Shown here piece after piece: positions 33,502 to 41,901 of a stretch of 64,000 nt of DNA. The stretch's first letter is position 1. Each line of letters starts with the position of its first letter. A program made the translations under genes and the position numbers. The notes under the pieces are model-generated. The model did no database searches. It had not been told where the DNA came from and saw only the letters and a program-made list of their open reading frames with translations. The stretch comes from DASPGQ01 sp035457705 (GTDB lineage: Bacteria > Acidobacteriota > Vicinamibacteria > Marinacidobacterales > SMYC01). The stretch lies in the NCBI GenBank assembly GCA_035457705.1, contig DATIBD010000039.1, positions 310,001 to 374,000 of the forward strand, written 5' to 3'.

Positions 33502-34449
33502 ATGAAGATCACTCTCGCTACTCCATCTTCTCCACGCCCGGGAGTCGTGACGGGAAACGAAGTCACCGCAACGAGATGGGCTTCGATCTTGACCGACCTA
33601 GGCCACTCGGTGGTGGATTCGCCCGACGAGGCCGATCTCCTCGTCGCCCTCCACGCGAGCCGGAGCGCTCCCGCCGTTCGTGCGTTTCACGACCGTCCCG
33701 TCATCGTCGCATTGACGGGCACCGATCTGTACCAGGATCTTCCCGGCGACGAGGACGCGCGGGAGTCCCTGAGGCGTGCGAGCCGAGTCGTCGTCCTGCA
33801 GCCGGGCGCCCTGGACGTACTCGACGCGACCACGCGAATGAAGACCGTGGTGATCTACCAGTCGGCCCGACCGCTGCGTGGAGTCGCCAAGGTCGAGGAC
33901 GCGTTCCAGGTCTGCCTCATCGCCCACCTGCGAGAAGTAAAAGATCCGTTTGTCGGTGCCGAAGCGACCCGGCGTCTTCCGGCGACGTCGCGCCTGCGCT
34001 TGGTTCACGCGGGCGCGGCGTTCTCGGAACCGATGCGCCTCCGAGCGAGCGAGCTGGTCACACTGAACCCGCGGTATCTCTGGCTCGGAGGTCTCGGGCA
34101 CCAGGAGACCCGAAGCCTCATCGCTCGAAGCCACCTGATGCTCCTGACATCCCGGTTCGAGGGGGGCGCAAATGCTCTCTCCGAGGCTCTTGCCGCCGAC
34201 GTCCCCATCGTCGCGCCTCGCGCCCCCGGTGTGGAGGGGCTGCTCGGTGCCAGCTACCCCGGATTGTTCGCGTCGGGGCAAATCGATGAGCTGGTGCGCC
34301 TTCTGGTATCAGCCGAGCAGGACGCCGGTTTCCGCACCGCTCTCGAGAACGCCTGCCGGTCGCTTGCTCCCCTCGTCGACCCTGCGCTCGAGAAGAGCGC
34401 CTGGGCTCAGCTTCTCGCGGGCCTCAGCGGCAGCACAACGCTCGGTTAG
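33502..34449 (+). CDS. TIGR04348-family glycosyltransferase (SenB-like)
   Basis: A 315-aa GT-B protein. It carries 'VTGNEVTATRWASILTDLGH', 'LLVALHASRSAPAVRAFHDR', 'IVALTGTDLYQDLPGDEDAR' and 'CLIAHLREVKDPFVGAEATR'. 'YLWLGGLGHQETRSLIARSH' and 'SRFEGGANALSEALAADVPI' follow. This string of motifs is distinctive of the TIGR04348 family, which from established work includes SenB, the enzyme joining selenophosphate and a UDP-sugar in selenoneine synthesis. No SenA (EgtB-like) or SelD/SenC gene is nearby, so it may instead serve the exopolysaccharide or make a selenosugar with partners elsewhere. ATG 33502 is preferred to 33487. Confidence 0.8.
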   Translation: MKITLATPSSPRPGVVTGNEVTATRWASILTDLGHSVVDSPDEADLLVALHASRSAPAVRAFHDRPVIVALTGTDLYQDLPGDEDARESLRRASRVVVLQPGALDVLDATTRMKTVVIYQSARPLRGVAKVEDAFQVCLIAHLREVKDPFVGAEATRRLPATSRLRLVHAGAAFSEPMRLRASELVTLNPRYLWLGGLGHQETRSLIARSHLMLLTSRFEGGANALSEALAADVPIVAPRAPGVEGLLGASYPGLFASGQIDELVRLLVSAEQDAGFRTALENACRSLAPLVDPALEKSAWAQLLAGLSGSTTLG

Positions 34450-34537
34450 CAGGGTCTGTCGACTACGACCGTGCTTCCCGCCTGTGTCCCTCCCCAAACG
34501 ACGTGCGCGTGCGTCCCGCTCGCGGCCTTCTACAAAG

Positions 34538-35509
34538 CTAGCGGAACACCTCGGAGTAGAGCCGGTACAGGTTTTTGCTCGAGATCTTCTCGATGGCGTC
34601 GTCGGAGTAACCCCGGCGGGACAAGCCAGCCACCACCACCTCCATCCGCCGGGGTCCGTTGAGCTCGGAGATGTAGAGAGGCCAGTCATCGGGCTGGAAC
34701 TGAGGGCCCTCTTCCTCCTGGAGCTTGCGGATCTCTTCTGGTGTGTCCTCGATGACGCGATGGTCGCGGTCACTGCCGATGCACACGTGGTCGATTCCGG
34801 CGATGTTTACCGCGTGGTCGATGTGATCGAAGTAGGCGCCCAGGTTCTCGGAGGTCGCCATCGTCAGGAAAGGCCTTATCTGGCAGATTCCGACCAGACC
34901 GCCCTTGTCCGCCAATCGGCGAAGGTTCTCGTCGGTCGTGTTTCGCACGTGATGATGCACCGACTCGCATGCCGTGTGGGAGACGATGATCGGCTGTTTG
35001 GAGGTTTCGATGGCATCGGCCATCGTGGCCATCGATGCGTGCGACGTATCGATGAGCATTCCTCGAGCGTTCATCCGCTCGATCAGCTCGATGCCGAAGG
35101 TCGTGATACCCCGGTTATCGCGTTCCCGACAGCCCGAGCCCACGTAATTCTGATAGTTGTACGTGAGCTGGATGCTCCGCACCCCGAGCTCGTAGAAGTG
35201 GTCCACACGGTCGAGATCCTTCTGCAACGGTGTGGAGTTCTGAAACTGATAAAAAATGGCGAGCCGCCCTCGTTCGACAGCACGATCCACGTCCTCCACC
35301 GACGTCGCCATCGAGAGATACTCGGAGTGCTCTTGAATGTGCCGATCGTAGGCCTCGATGGCCTGGAGAGCCTCGTCGAAAGCGGCCTCCCCGTATGTCT
35401 TGGGATCGGAAAGCGTCACAGTCACCGAGCTCGTGCCGCTGGCCAGGATCTCCGCGATCAGCTCCATCGGATGCGTGAGCCGGATCTCTCCGAGAGCATC
35501 GAGAATCAT
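34538..35509 (-). CDS. M19 membrane (renal) dipeptidase-family protein
   Basis: A 323-aa TIM-barrel protein of peptidase family M19. Conserved blocks are 'AIFYQFQNSTPLQKDLDRVD' (bridging acidic region altered), 'VRSIQLTYNYQNYVGSGC', 'MLIDTSHASMATMADAIETS', 'PIIVSHTACESVHHHVRNTT' (zinc histidines), 'GGLVGICQI', 'HVCIGSDRDH' and 'KISSKNLYRLYSEVF'. The usual N-terminal HxD zinc motif (DGHND) is absent: the protein begins MILDALGEIRLTH directly after an in-frame stop. A divergent subfamily with altered metal use is more likely than truncation. It is a lone gene convergent to the SenB-like gene. Confidence 0.82.
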   Translation of the reverse strand: MILDALGEIRLTHPMELIAEILASGTSSVTVTLSDPKTYGEAAFDEALQAIEAYDRHIQEHSEYLSMATSVEDVDRAVERGRLAIFYQFQNSTPLQKDLDRVDHFYELGVRSIQLTYNYQNYVGSGCRERDNRGITTFGIELIERMNARGMLIDTSHASMATMADAIETSKQPIIVSHTACESVHHHVRNTTDENLRRLADKGGLVGICQIRPFLTMATSENLGAYFDHIDHAVNIAGIDHVCIGSDRDHRVIEDTPEEIRKLQEEEGPQFQPDDWPLYISELNGPRRMEVVVAGLSRRGYSDDAIEKISSKNLYRLYSEVFR

Positions 35510-35702
35510 CTACGTCATACCTTTCCGGACCGCGATCGGCGTTCGGTAGGCATCGCGGCCAACCCGATCGTCTCACAACGAGAGAAGCGAATCTAAGTCG
35601 TTGACTCCGTGAGGCCCGGGGACCCTCTACTGACTTTTGACACGGATGCCCAAAGACATCTAATATGCGAGCGTCGGACGACAATTCACCGGAAAACTTG
35701 CC

Positions 35703-36197
35703 GTGCCTTCGACGGAACCGCAGTACACCACGCCCCGGAAGAGCCGGCGCCTGGCGCCTCGTCGGTCAGCCACCGCAGCTTTGTATCAAGGAGAGCAGCA
35801 ATTTGCCTACGGGGTGGTGACGAACGTGTCTCTCTCCGGGGCTTGCATCGTGACCGACGGCTCGCTTTCCCCCGGCATGGACGTCGGACTCAAGCTCTCG
35901 TTTTACGACCAACCCCGACTCATCGAGACCGGGGCGCGCGTGGTTTGGAATCGTAGGGCCGCCCGGTCCGACGTAGGGCTCGAAGGGCACCAGTTGAACG
36001 GGGTCGTTTTCACTCTCACCGCCCCCCCGGAGCGCGCCCGCCTGGCCGCTTTGCTCCACTCCGACGGTTTCGAGCTGCTTTACGACCCTGATACCACCGA
36101 GTTCGATCGTCTCCAGCACTCACTTGCTTCCGAGCTCGCGCAGCTCGGAGACAAGCTCGGTAAGACCGTAGGTTCGCGCGAGAGCGAGCCAGAATAG
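35703..36197 (+). CDS. PilZ-domain c-di-GMP-binding protein
   Basis: A 164-aa protein with one PilZ domain. The N-terminal arginine-rich stretch 'RKSRRLAPRRSATAALYQG' holds the RxxxR motif, and 'GVVTNVSLSGACIVTDG' holds the (N/D)xSxxG motif that contact cyclic di-GMP. The C-terminal 50 residues are helical and charged. It starts at GTG 35703 and lies directly ahead of the second glycosyltransferase block, suggesting cyclic di-GMP control of polysaccharide output. A PAS-GGDEF-EAL enzyme is encoded at 57651. Confidence 0.88.
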   Translation: MPSTEPQYTTPRKSRRLAPRRSATAALYQGEQQFAYGVVTNVSLSGACIVTDGSLSPGMDVGLKLSFYDQPRLIETGARVVWNRRAARSDVGLEGHQLNGVVFTLTAPPERARLAALLHSDGFELLYDPDTTEFDRLQHSLASELAQLGDKLGKTVGSRESEPE

Positions 36198-36278
36198 CCG
36201 TCCTTTCTTTACCTTCCCCCGGCGCTTTTGGTAACCTTTCCACCCAAGTGCCGACTAATCGATACGAGCCGTGAGAAC

Positions 36279-37406
36279 GTGAGCCCTCTTCGGATCGCTA
36301 TCGATGGCCGCAAAATAAACGACTTCGGCATTGGAACGTACCTGCGGAACCTGATCCGACTCCTTCCTCGACTCGACACTATCAATGAGTTCCACGTGCT
36401 CTGCTACCGGCAAGACGAAGACCTGCTGCGGTCTTTCTCCTCGGCCTGCCGGCCCGTCTTCGTCGGTGCGCAGAACTACTCTCTCTCCGAGCACTGGGCG
36501 ATCCCTCTTGCACTCAAGCGAATTCGTGCCGATTTGTTTCACTCCCCCCACTACGTGCTTCCCTTCGTCACTCCTTGCCCGGCGGTGGTGACCGTACACG
36601 ACGTGATACACCTGCTCTTTCCCCAATACCTCCCCTCTCGATTCGCCAGTCACTATGCGCGTTACATGATCGGCCGCGCTCTCTACCATGCGAAGCTGGT
36701 GATGACGGTATCGAACGCCTCCAAGCAGGATCTCCTGGGTTTCTTCGACATCGACGGCGACAAGATTCGCGTCATACCGAACGGCATCGATCCGGCTCTC
36801 ACGAGAGAGCTCGAGCCGGAGGCGATCGAGCGCATTCGACGACGATTCCAGCTCACGGGACGAAACGCGCTCTTCGTCGGAAACATCAAGCCCCACAAGA
36901 ACGTCGAACGGCTCATCGACGCCTTTGCGAGACTGCGAGAGGACCCGGCGTTCTCCGACTTGACTTTAATCGTCGTGGGTGAAGAGATCTCCAAATATCC
37001 CGCTCTCCGCCGGGCCGTCGAGCGACACAAGCTGAGGGCGAGCGTGCGTTTCTTCGGTTTCGTGCCGGAGATGACCTTGGTGGGACTGTACCGCGCGGCG
37101 GACATATTCGTCTTCCCCTCGCTCTACGAGGGCTTTGGGCTACCCCCTCTCGAAGCCATGGCCAACGGAACGCCCGTCGTGACATCGCGGATCTCGTCGC
37201 TTCCCGAAGTCGTGGGCGACGCGGCGATCACCGTCGACCCTTACGATATCGACGAGATCGCAAAGGCGATGAAATCGATTCTTACGGATGGGTCGCTGCG
37301 CAATCGGCTCATCGAAGCGGGCCACGCCCAAGCCCTGCGGTTCTCCTGGGAGAGCGCCGTGGCCCAGATCCACGCCGCCTATATGAGCGCTCTGGGAAAG
37401 AATTGA
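36279..37406 (+). CDS. GT4-family glycosyltransferase (mannosyltransferase-like)
   Basis: A 375-aa GT-B protein with 'RIAIDGRKINDFGIGTYLRN', 'SEHWAIPLALKRIRADLFHS' and 'PAVVTVHDVIHLLFPQYLP'. The nucleotide-sugar domain has 'ALFVGNIKPHKNVERLIDAF' and 'PSLYEGFGLPPLEAMANGTP' (E-x7-E). 'VTVHDVIH' followed by a GT4 core is common in mannosyl- and glucosyltransferases of exopolysaccharide clusters. GTG 36279 is chosen because the homologous region begins there; TTG 36228 would add 17 poorly coding residues. The end overlaps the next gene. Confidence 0.9.
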   Translation: MSPLRIAIDGRKINDFGIGTYLRNLIRLLPRLDTINEFHVLCYRQDEDLLRSFSSACRPVFVGAQNYSLSEHWAIPLALKRIRADLFHSPHYVLPFVTPCPAVVTVHDVIHLLFPQYLPSRFASHYARYMIGRALYHAKLVMTVSNASKQDLLGFFDIDGDKIRVIPNGIDPALTRELEPEAIERIRRRFQLTGRNALFVGNIKPHKNVERLIDAFARLREDPAFSDLTLIVVGEEISKYPALRRAVERHKLRASVRFFGFVPEMTLVGLYRAADIFVFPSLYEGFGLPPLEAMANGTPVVTSRISSLPEVVGDAAITVDPYDIDEIAKAMKSILTDGSLRNRLIEAGHAQALRFSWESAVAQIHAAYMSALGKN

Positions 37407-38524
37407 CCGGCGCCGTGCGCGTCGCTCTGGTTCACGACTGGTTGACCGGGATGCGGGGCGGCGAGAAAGTCCTGGACGCGCTCGCCGAGCTGTTTCCCGA
37501 GGCAACCTTGTTCACCCTTCTCCACGTTCCGGGAACCACCAGCCACAGAATCGAGTCGCTTCCGATTCGAACGGCCTTTACCCAGAAACTCCCGGGGGTC
37601 GAAAAGCATTATCGGTGGTATCTTCCGCTGTTTCCCTGGGCGATCGAATCGCTCGACATGGAGGGGTTCGATCTCATCGTCTCGAGCTCGCACTGCGCCG
37701 CCAAGGGCATCTTCCCCCCTATCGAGGGACTCCACATCTGCTACTGCCACACCCCGATGCGTTATGTTTGGGATCGATTCGTGGACTATTTCGGCACGGG
37801 CCCCGCGGCGCGTTTCGTGTACGGCCCGATCGCACGCCGTCTTCGGGAATGGGATAGGGCGTCCAGCGAGCGCGTCCACCACTTCGTCGCGAACAGTCGC
37901 TTCGTCGCCGAACGAATTCGCCGCTATTACGACCGCACCGTGGATGCCATCATTCCGCCTCCGGTCGACACCGAGTTCTTCGTGCCGAGCGAAGGACCAC
38001 CGGACTGCTATTATCTCGTGGTCTCGGCGCTCGTTCCTTACAAGCGCATCGATCTGGCTCTCGAGGCCTTTCGCGGGAGGCCGGAATCGCTCGTCGTCGT
38101 GGGCAGCGGGCCGTCCCGACGCCGGCTCGAGACTCTAGCCGGTGCCAACGTGAGCTTTCGCGGCTGGGTCGATCGGGACGAGCTGAGAGATCTCTACCGC
38201 GGGTGCCGAGCCGTAATCCTTCCTGGAGTGGAAGACTTCGGGATCGTCCCGCTCGAAGCCCAAGCCTGCGGTCGTCCGGTGGTCGCGTTGGGAAAGGGCG
38301 GCGCTGTGGAGACCGTAATCGACGGCGAGACCGGCGTTCTTTTTACGGAATCGACCAGCAAGGCTGTAAGTGACGCCATTGACAAGGTTTCTTCACTAAG
38401 GTTAGATTCTTCGGTTCTCCGGGACTGGGCATCGAGCTTCTCGCTGGAACGGTTCAAGAGCCGGATGAAAGCCTTTGTCCAGGAACGCACGGGTGCGCTG
38501 ATGAAGGATACGACTCATGGTTAA
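37403..38524 (+). CDS. GT4-family glycosyltransferase
   Basis: A 373-aa GT-B protein. The N-terminal domain is 'RVALVHDWLTGMRGGEKVLD', 'LITLL'-like heptads and 'SSSHCAAKGIFPPIEGLHIC' with 'YCHTPMRYVWDRFVDYF'. The C-terminal domain has 'YYLVVSALVPYKRIDLALEA' and 'PGVEDFGIVPLEAQACGRPV' (E-x7-E). This 'VHDWL...GGEKV' subgroup occurs widely in bacterial capsule and exopolysaccharide clusters, where GDP-mannose is often the donor. TTG 37403 overlaps the previous stop; GTG 37415 is an alternative. It overlaps the sugar transferase start by 8 bases. Confidence 0.9.
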   Translation: MTGAVRVALVHDWLTGMRGGEKVLDALAELFPEATLFTLLHVPGTTSHRIESLPIRTAFTQKLPGVEKHYRWYLPLFPWAIESLDMEGFDLIVSSSHCAAKGIFPPIEGLHICYCHTPMRYVWDRFVDYFGTGPAARFVYGPIARRLREWDRASSERVHHFVANSRFVAERIRRYYDRTVDAIIPPPVDTEFFVPSEGPPDCYYLVVSALVPYKRIDLALEAFRGRPESLVVVGSGPSRRRLETLAGANVSFRGWVDRDELRDLYRGCRAVILPGVEDFGIVPLEAQACGRPVVALGKGGAVETVIDGETGVLFTESTSKAVSDAIDKVSSLRLDSSVLRDWASSFSLERFKSRMKAFVQERTGALMKDTTHG

Positions 38525-39953
38525 GCAGCAGAGCCGCTTCTGGACATGGCTGTACGGGGGCTCGGACCTGCTGACCACGTACGCGGCCTTGGCTCTCGCC
38601 TACTCCACGCGTTTCCACACCGACCTGGTCACCGTGTCCAAGGGCGTCAATCCGTTCACCCAGTATCTTCTCCTTCTTTTCCTGGTCACGCCGCTGTGGC
38701 CAGTGCTCTTCTACTTCCACGGGCTCTACAATTTAAAGCGGCTCCGCTCGCGGACCGACGAGCTCTTTTCCATCGTCTGGGCCGTGACCATCGGCACCGC
38801 CATAACGCTATTCGTGGCTCTGTACGCGCGCGTGTACTACCTTTACGGGCCTCCGGAGGAATCCGGACGTTACGAGTACTCGCAGCTCGTGATGGGACTG
38901 TTCGTCCTGTACGACATCGTTCTGATCCTCACCGTCCGGACGTTCATTCGGCGCCGGCGCGAGGCCCGTTGGCGGCGAGGTGTGGGACTTCGCAACATCC
39001 TCATCGCCGGGGCCGGTCGACTCGGCCGTACGGTGGCCGACAAGCTCATCGATCATCAGGAATTCGGCTTTCGCGTCGTCGGGTTTCTCGACGATCGTTT
39101 CCGCGGAGAGTTCACCGGCCATCGCGGGGTACCCGTCCTGGGGGGGTTCGACGACATCGGTACCGTCGTCGAGCGAACCACCGTCGACTCACTCTATATC
39201 GCTCTTCCGTTACAGGCCCACGACACGATTCGCGACCTCGTCGGCTTCGCGAAACGCGAAGCGCTGGACGTCAAGGTGGCCTGGGACTATCTGACCGACG
39301 TGACGACGAGGGCTGGCGTCGAAGACCTCGACGGCATGCCGATCATCAACCTTTCGGAGCCACCTATTGGGGGCTGGCACTGGTTCGCCAAACGAGCGAT
39401 GGATGTCGCCGTCTCCTCTGCGGCGCTGGCTCTGCTCGCGGTACCGTTCGCCATCATCTCGTTGTTGATCAAACTGACCTCGAAAGGGCCAGTGCTCTAC
39501 AAGCAGGAACGGATGGGCCTGGACGGCAAGCCCTTCACCATCGTCAAGTTTCGCTCCATGTACCACGACGCCGAGAAAGAGAGCGGACCGGTCTGGGCGA
39601 CGTCGAACGATCCGAGAAGAACTCCAATCGGGCGCGTGCTCCGTCGATTCAGCCTCGACGAGCTTCCCCAATTCCTGAACGTGCTCAAAGGTGAGATGTC
39701 GCTCGTTGGACCTCGGCCGGAGCGGCCGAGCTTCGTGAAGGAGTTCAAGGAGCGTATTCCCCAGTACATGATGCGTCATAAGGTAAAGTCGGGCATGACG
39801 GGCTGGGCCCAGATTAACGGCTGGAGAGGAGACACCTCGTTGGAGAAGCGCATCGAGCACGACCTCTACTACATCCAGAACTGGTCGCTGGGCCTCGACC
39901 TGAAGATCCTGTGGCGCACCTGGCGTGCGGTACTGCAGAAGCACGCCTATTGA
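38517..39953 (+). CDS. Undecaprenyl-phosphate sugar phosphotransferase (WbaP/WcaJ-type)
   Basis: A 478-aa polyisoprenyl-phosphate hexose-1-phosphate transferase. The N-terminus has about four membrane helices (residues 20-140), then a CoA-binding-like domain (GLRNILIAGAGRLGRTVADK). The C-terminal bacterial sugar transferase domain has 'FAKRAMDVAVSSAALALLAV', 'KFRSMYHDAEKESGPVWATS', 'FSLDELPQFLNVLKGEMSLV' and 'GPRPERPSFV'. It performs the first step of polymer assembly by moving glucose- or galactose-1-phosphate to undecaprenyl phosphate. It thus marks this locus as making a lipid-linked repeat; no flippase or polymerase is visible here. Confidence 0.94.
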   Translation: MVKQQSRFWTWLYGGSDLLTTYAALALAYSTRFHTDLVTVSKGVNPFTQYLLLLFLVTPLWPVLFYFHGLYNLKRLRSRTDELFSIVWAVTIGTAITLFVALYARVYYLYGPPEESGRYEYSQLVMGLFVLYDIVLILTVRTFIRRRREARWRRGVGLRNILIAGAGRLGRTVADKLIDHQEFGFRVVGFLDDRFRGEFTGHRGVPVLGGFDDIGTVVERTTVDSLYIALPLQAHDTIRDLVGFAKREALDVKVAWDYLTDVTTRAGVEDLDGMPIINLSEPPIGGWHWFAKRAMDVAVSSAALALLAVPFAIISLLIKLTSKGPVLYKQERMGLDGKPFTIVKFRSMYHDAEKESGPVWATSNDPRRTPIGRVLRRFSLDELPQFLNVLKGEMSLVGPRPERPSFVKEFKERIPQYMMRHKVKSGMTGWAQINGWRGDTSLEKRIEHDLYYIQNWSLGLDLKILWRTWRAVLQKHAY

Positions 39954-39966
39954 TCACATTCGACCT

Positions 39967-40917
39967 ATGACGAGAACGCTCATTACCGGCGCGGCCGGCT
40001 TCATCGGCTCCCACCTGGTGGACTATCTGCTCTCCCAGGGGCACGAGGTCATCGGTATGGACAACTTCATCACCGGGGACCGAGGCAACCTGGCCCATGT
40101 GACCCATCCAAAGTTCACCTTCATCGAGCACGATGTGACCAAAGAGATCCGGGTGGACGGGCGCCTCGACAACATTCTCCATTTCGCCAGCCCTGCCAGC
40201 CCCATCGACTACCTCGAGCTCCCCATCCAGACGCTCAAAGTGGGATCGATCGGAACTCACAAGTCCCTCGGGCTCGCCAAGGCAAAGAACGCCACTTATC
40301 TTCTCGCGTCCACTTCCGAGGTCTACGGCGATCCGCTGATTCACCCGCAGACAGAAGACTACTGGGGCAACGTGAACCCCATCGGACCAAGAGGTGTCTA
40401 CGACGAGGCCAAGCGTTTCGCCGAAGCGATGTCCATCGCCTACCATCGATACCACGGGGTCAACGTGAAGATCGCGAGGATCTTCAATACCTACGGACCA
40501 CGCATGCGGGTGCGCGACGGCCGGGCGATCCCAGCCTTCATCAGCCAGGCTCTCGCCGGCGAGCCGCTAACCGTTTTCGGTGAAGGAAGACAAACGCGGA
40601 GCTTCTGCTACGTGAGCGATCTCGTCGAAGGTCTCATCGCTCTTCTGCGCTCGAGTTACAACGAGCCCGTCAATCTCGGTAACCCGTCCGAGATGACGAT
40701 TCTCGAATTGGCCCAGAAGATCAAGGAAAAAACCTCTTCGATCAGCGCCATCGTCTACCGGCCCTTGCCGGTGGATGATCCAAAAGTGCGCCAACCTGAC
40801 ATTTCTCTCGCGAGAAAACTACTGAACTGGAACCCGCGAGTTCGGCTCGACGATGGGCTGGCCGAGACGATCGAGTATTTCAGAAAGAAGCTACCCGAGC
40901 CCTCGAGCTCTTCTTAG
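39967..40917 (+). CDS. uxs: UDP-glucuronate decarboxylase (UDP-xylose synthase)
   Basis: A 316-aa extended short-chain dehydrogenase with 'TLITGAAGFIGSHLVDYLLS', 'DNFITGDRGNLAHV', 'HFASPASPIDYLELPIQTLK' and 'LLASTSEVYGDPLIHPQTED'. 'YWGNVNPIGPRGVYDEAKRF' holds the catalytic YxxxK, and 'RIFNTYGPRMRVRDGRAIPA' follows. The 'SPASP.DY...PI.TLK' and 'GPR..YDE.KR' blocks are diagnostic of UXS. It converts UDP-glucuronate, from the divergent ugd product, to UDP-xylose. ATG 39967 lies 13 bases after the sugar transferase stop. Confidence 0.95.
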   Translation: MTRTLITGAAGFIGSHLVDYLLSQGHEVIGMDNFITGDRGNLAHVTHPKFTFIEHDVTKEIRVDGRLDNILHFASPASPIDYLELPIQTLKVGSIGTHKSLGLAKAKNATYLLASTSEVYGDPLIHPQTEDYWGNVNPIGPRGVYDEAKRFAEAMSIAYHRYHGVNVKIARIFNTYGPRMRVRDGRAIPAFISQALAGEPLTVFGEGRQTRSFCYVSDLVEGLIALLRSSYNEPVNLGNPSEMTILELAQKIKEKTSSISAIVYRPLPVDDPKVRQPDISLARKLLNWNPRVRLDDGLAETIEYFRKKLPEPSSSS

Positions 40918-40949
40918 CGTCCGGGCCAAACGTGCTACCATCGCCGCCC

Positions 40950-41901
40950 ATGCTGCGGGCGCTCCTGCCCCTCGCACTGCTTCGGTTCGCCCATCCGTTT
41001 GCTTCCACGGAAGCTCAAACGCTCTCGATCGCCACGGGGAATCCGAGTGGACTCTACTATCCTCTCGGCGGAGGGCTCGCGTCGATTCTGGTCGAAGCAC
41101 GTTCCCGGGTTCAATATCAAGGCCGAGGTAACCGCTGGCTCGGTGACGAACCTCATTCAAGTTGCCAAGCTCGAGAGCGATATCGGATTGGCGCAGGGCG
41201 ACTCAGTCGCTGACGCCGTCACCGGGGCGAACGCTTTCCCGAAGCCTCTTCCCCTTTCGGTCCTGGCGAAGATGTATCCCAACGTCGTGCATCTCGTGAC
41301 CGTGCAAGGCTCCGGAGTCGACTCGGTCTCGGATCTCCTCGGGAAGAAAGTCTCCGTCGGCCCGCCCGGCTCTGGGAACGCCGTGACGGCATGGAAAATC
41401 CTGGACGCCCTGGGGATTGGCGAAGACGACTTCGTCGTGAGGCAGCTCAACTATGCCGAAACCGCCAACGGGTTGAAGGACGGCATCATCGACGCCGGGT
41501 TCATCGCCGGGGGAGTCGGGATCGCCGCCATCGTCGAGCTCGCCGCGGCGCGTGATGTCGCCCTCGTGCCGTTCACCGACGAAGAGATGGTCACCATTTC
41601 CGCAAGGATTCCCGCCTATTCGTCATTCTCCGTTCCGCGCGGTGTCTATCGAGGAGTCAACGAGCCGGTTCAGACGCCCACGCTGTGGAACTTCCTCGTC
41701 GTCCACGAGTCCTTGGACGAGGAGACTGCATATAGTCTCCTCAGGGCGATCTTCGATCATCGGGCCGTGCTCGAGTCCATCTCCCAGGTCGCCCGGTTCA
41801 TCGTCCCCGAAACAGCGGCCGACGTCGGTGATCTACCGCTTCACGCTGGGGCGAGACGCTACTATGACGAGGTACTCCCCCATCGCGCCCGCGGCCGCTG
41901 A
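40950..41901 (+). pseudogene. TRAP transporter TAXI-type substrate-binding protein, one frame change
   Basis: Frame 1 from ATG 40950 gives a signal peptide (MLRALLPLALLRFAHPFAST) and 'LSIATGNPSGLYYPLGGGLA', the TAXI N-terminal signature. Frame 2 continues from about 41090 with 'SKHVPGFNIKAEVTAGSVTN', 'GSGVDSVSDLLGKKVSVGPP', 'GSGNAVTAWKILDALG' and 'SVPRGVYRGVN'. Removing one G from the GG at 41090-41091 rejoins 'LASIL' to 'SKHVPG' as in intact homologues. Everything else is well conserved, so the break is recent or an error. Repaired, it would deliver a small carboxylate or amino acid to the downstream permease. Confidence 0.85.
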
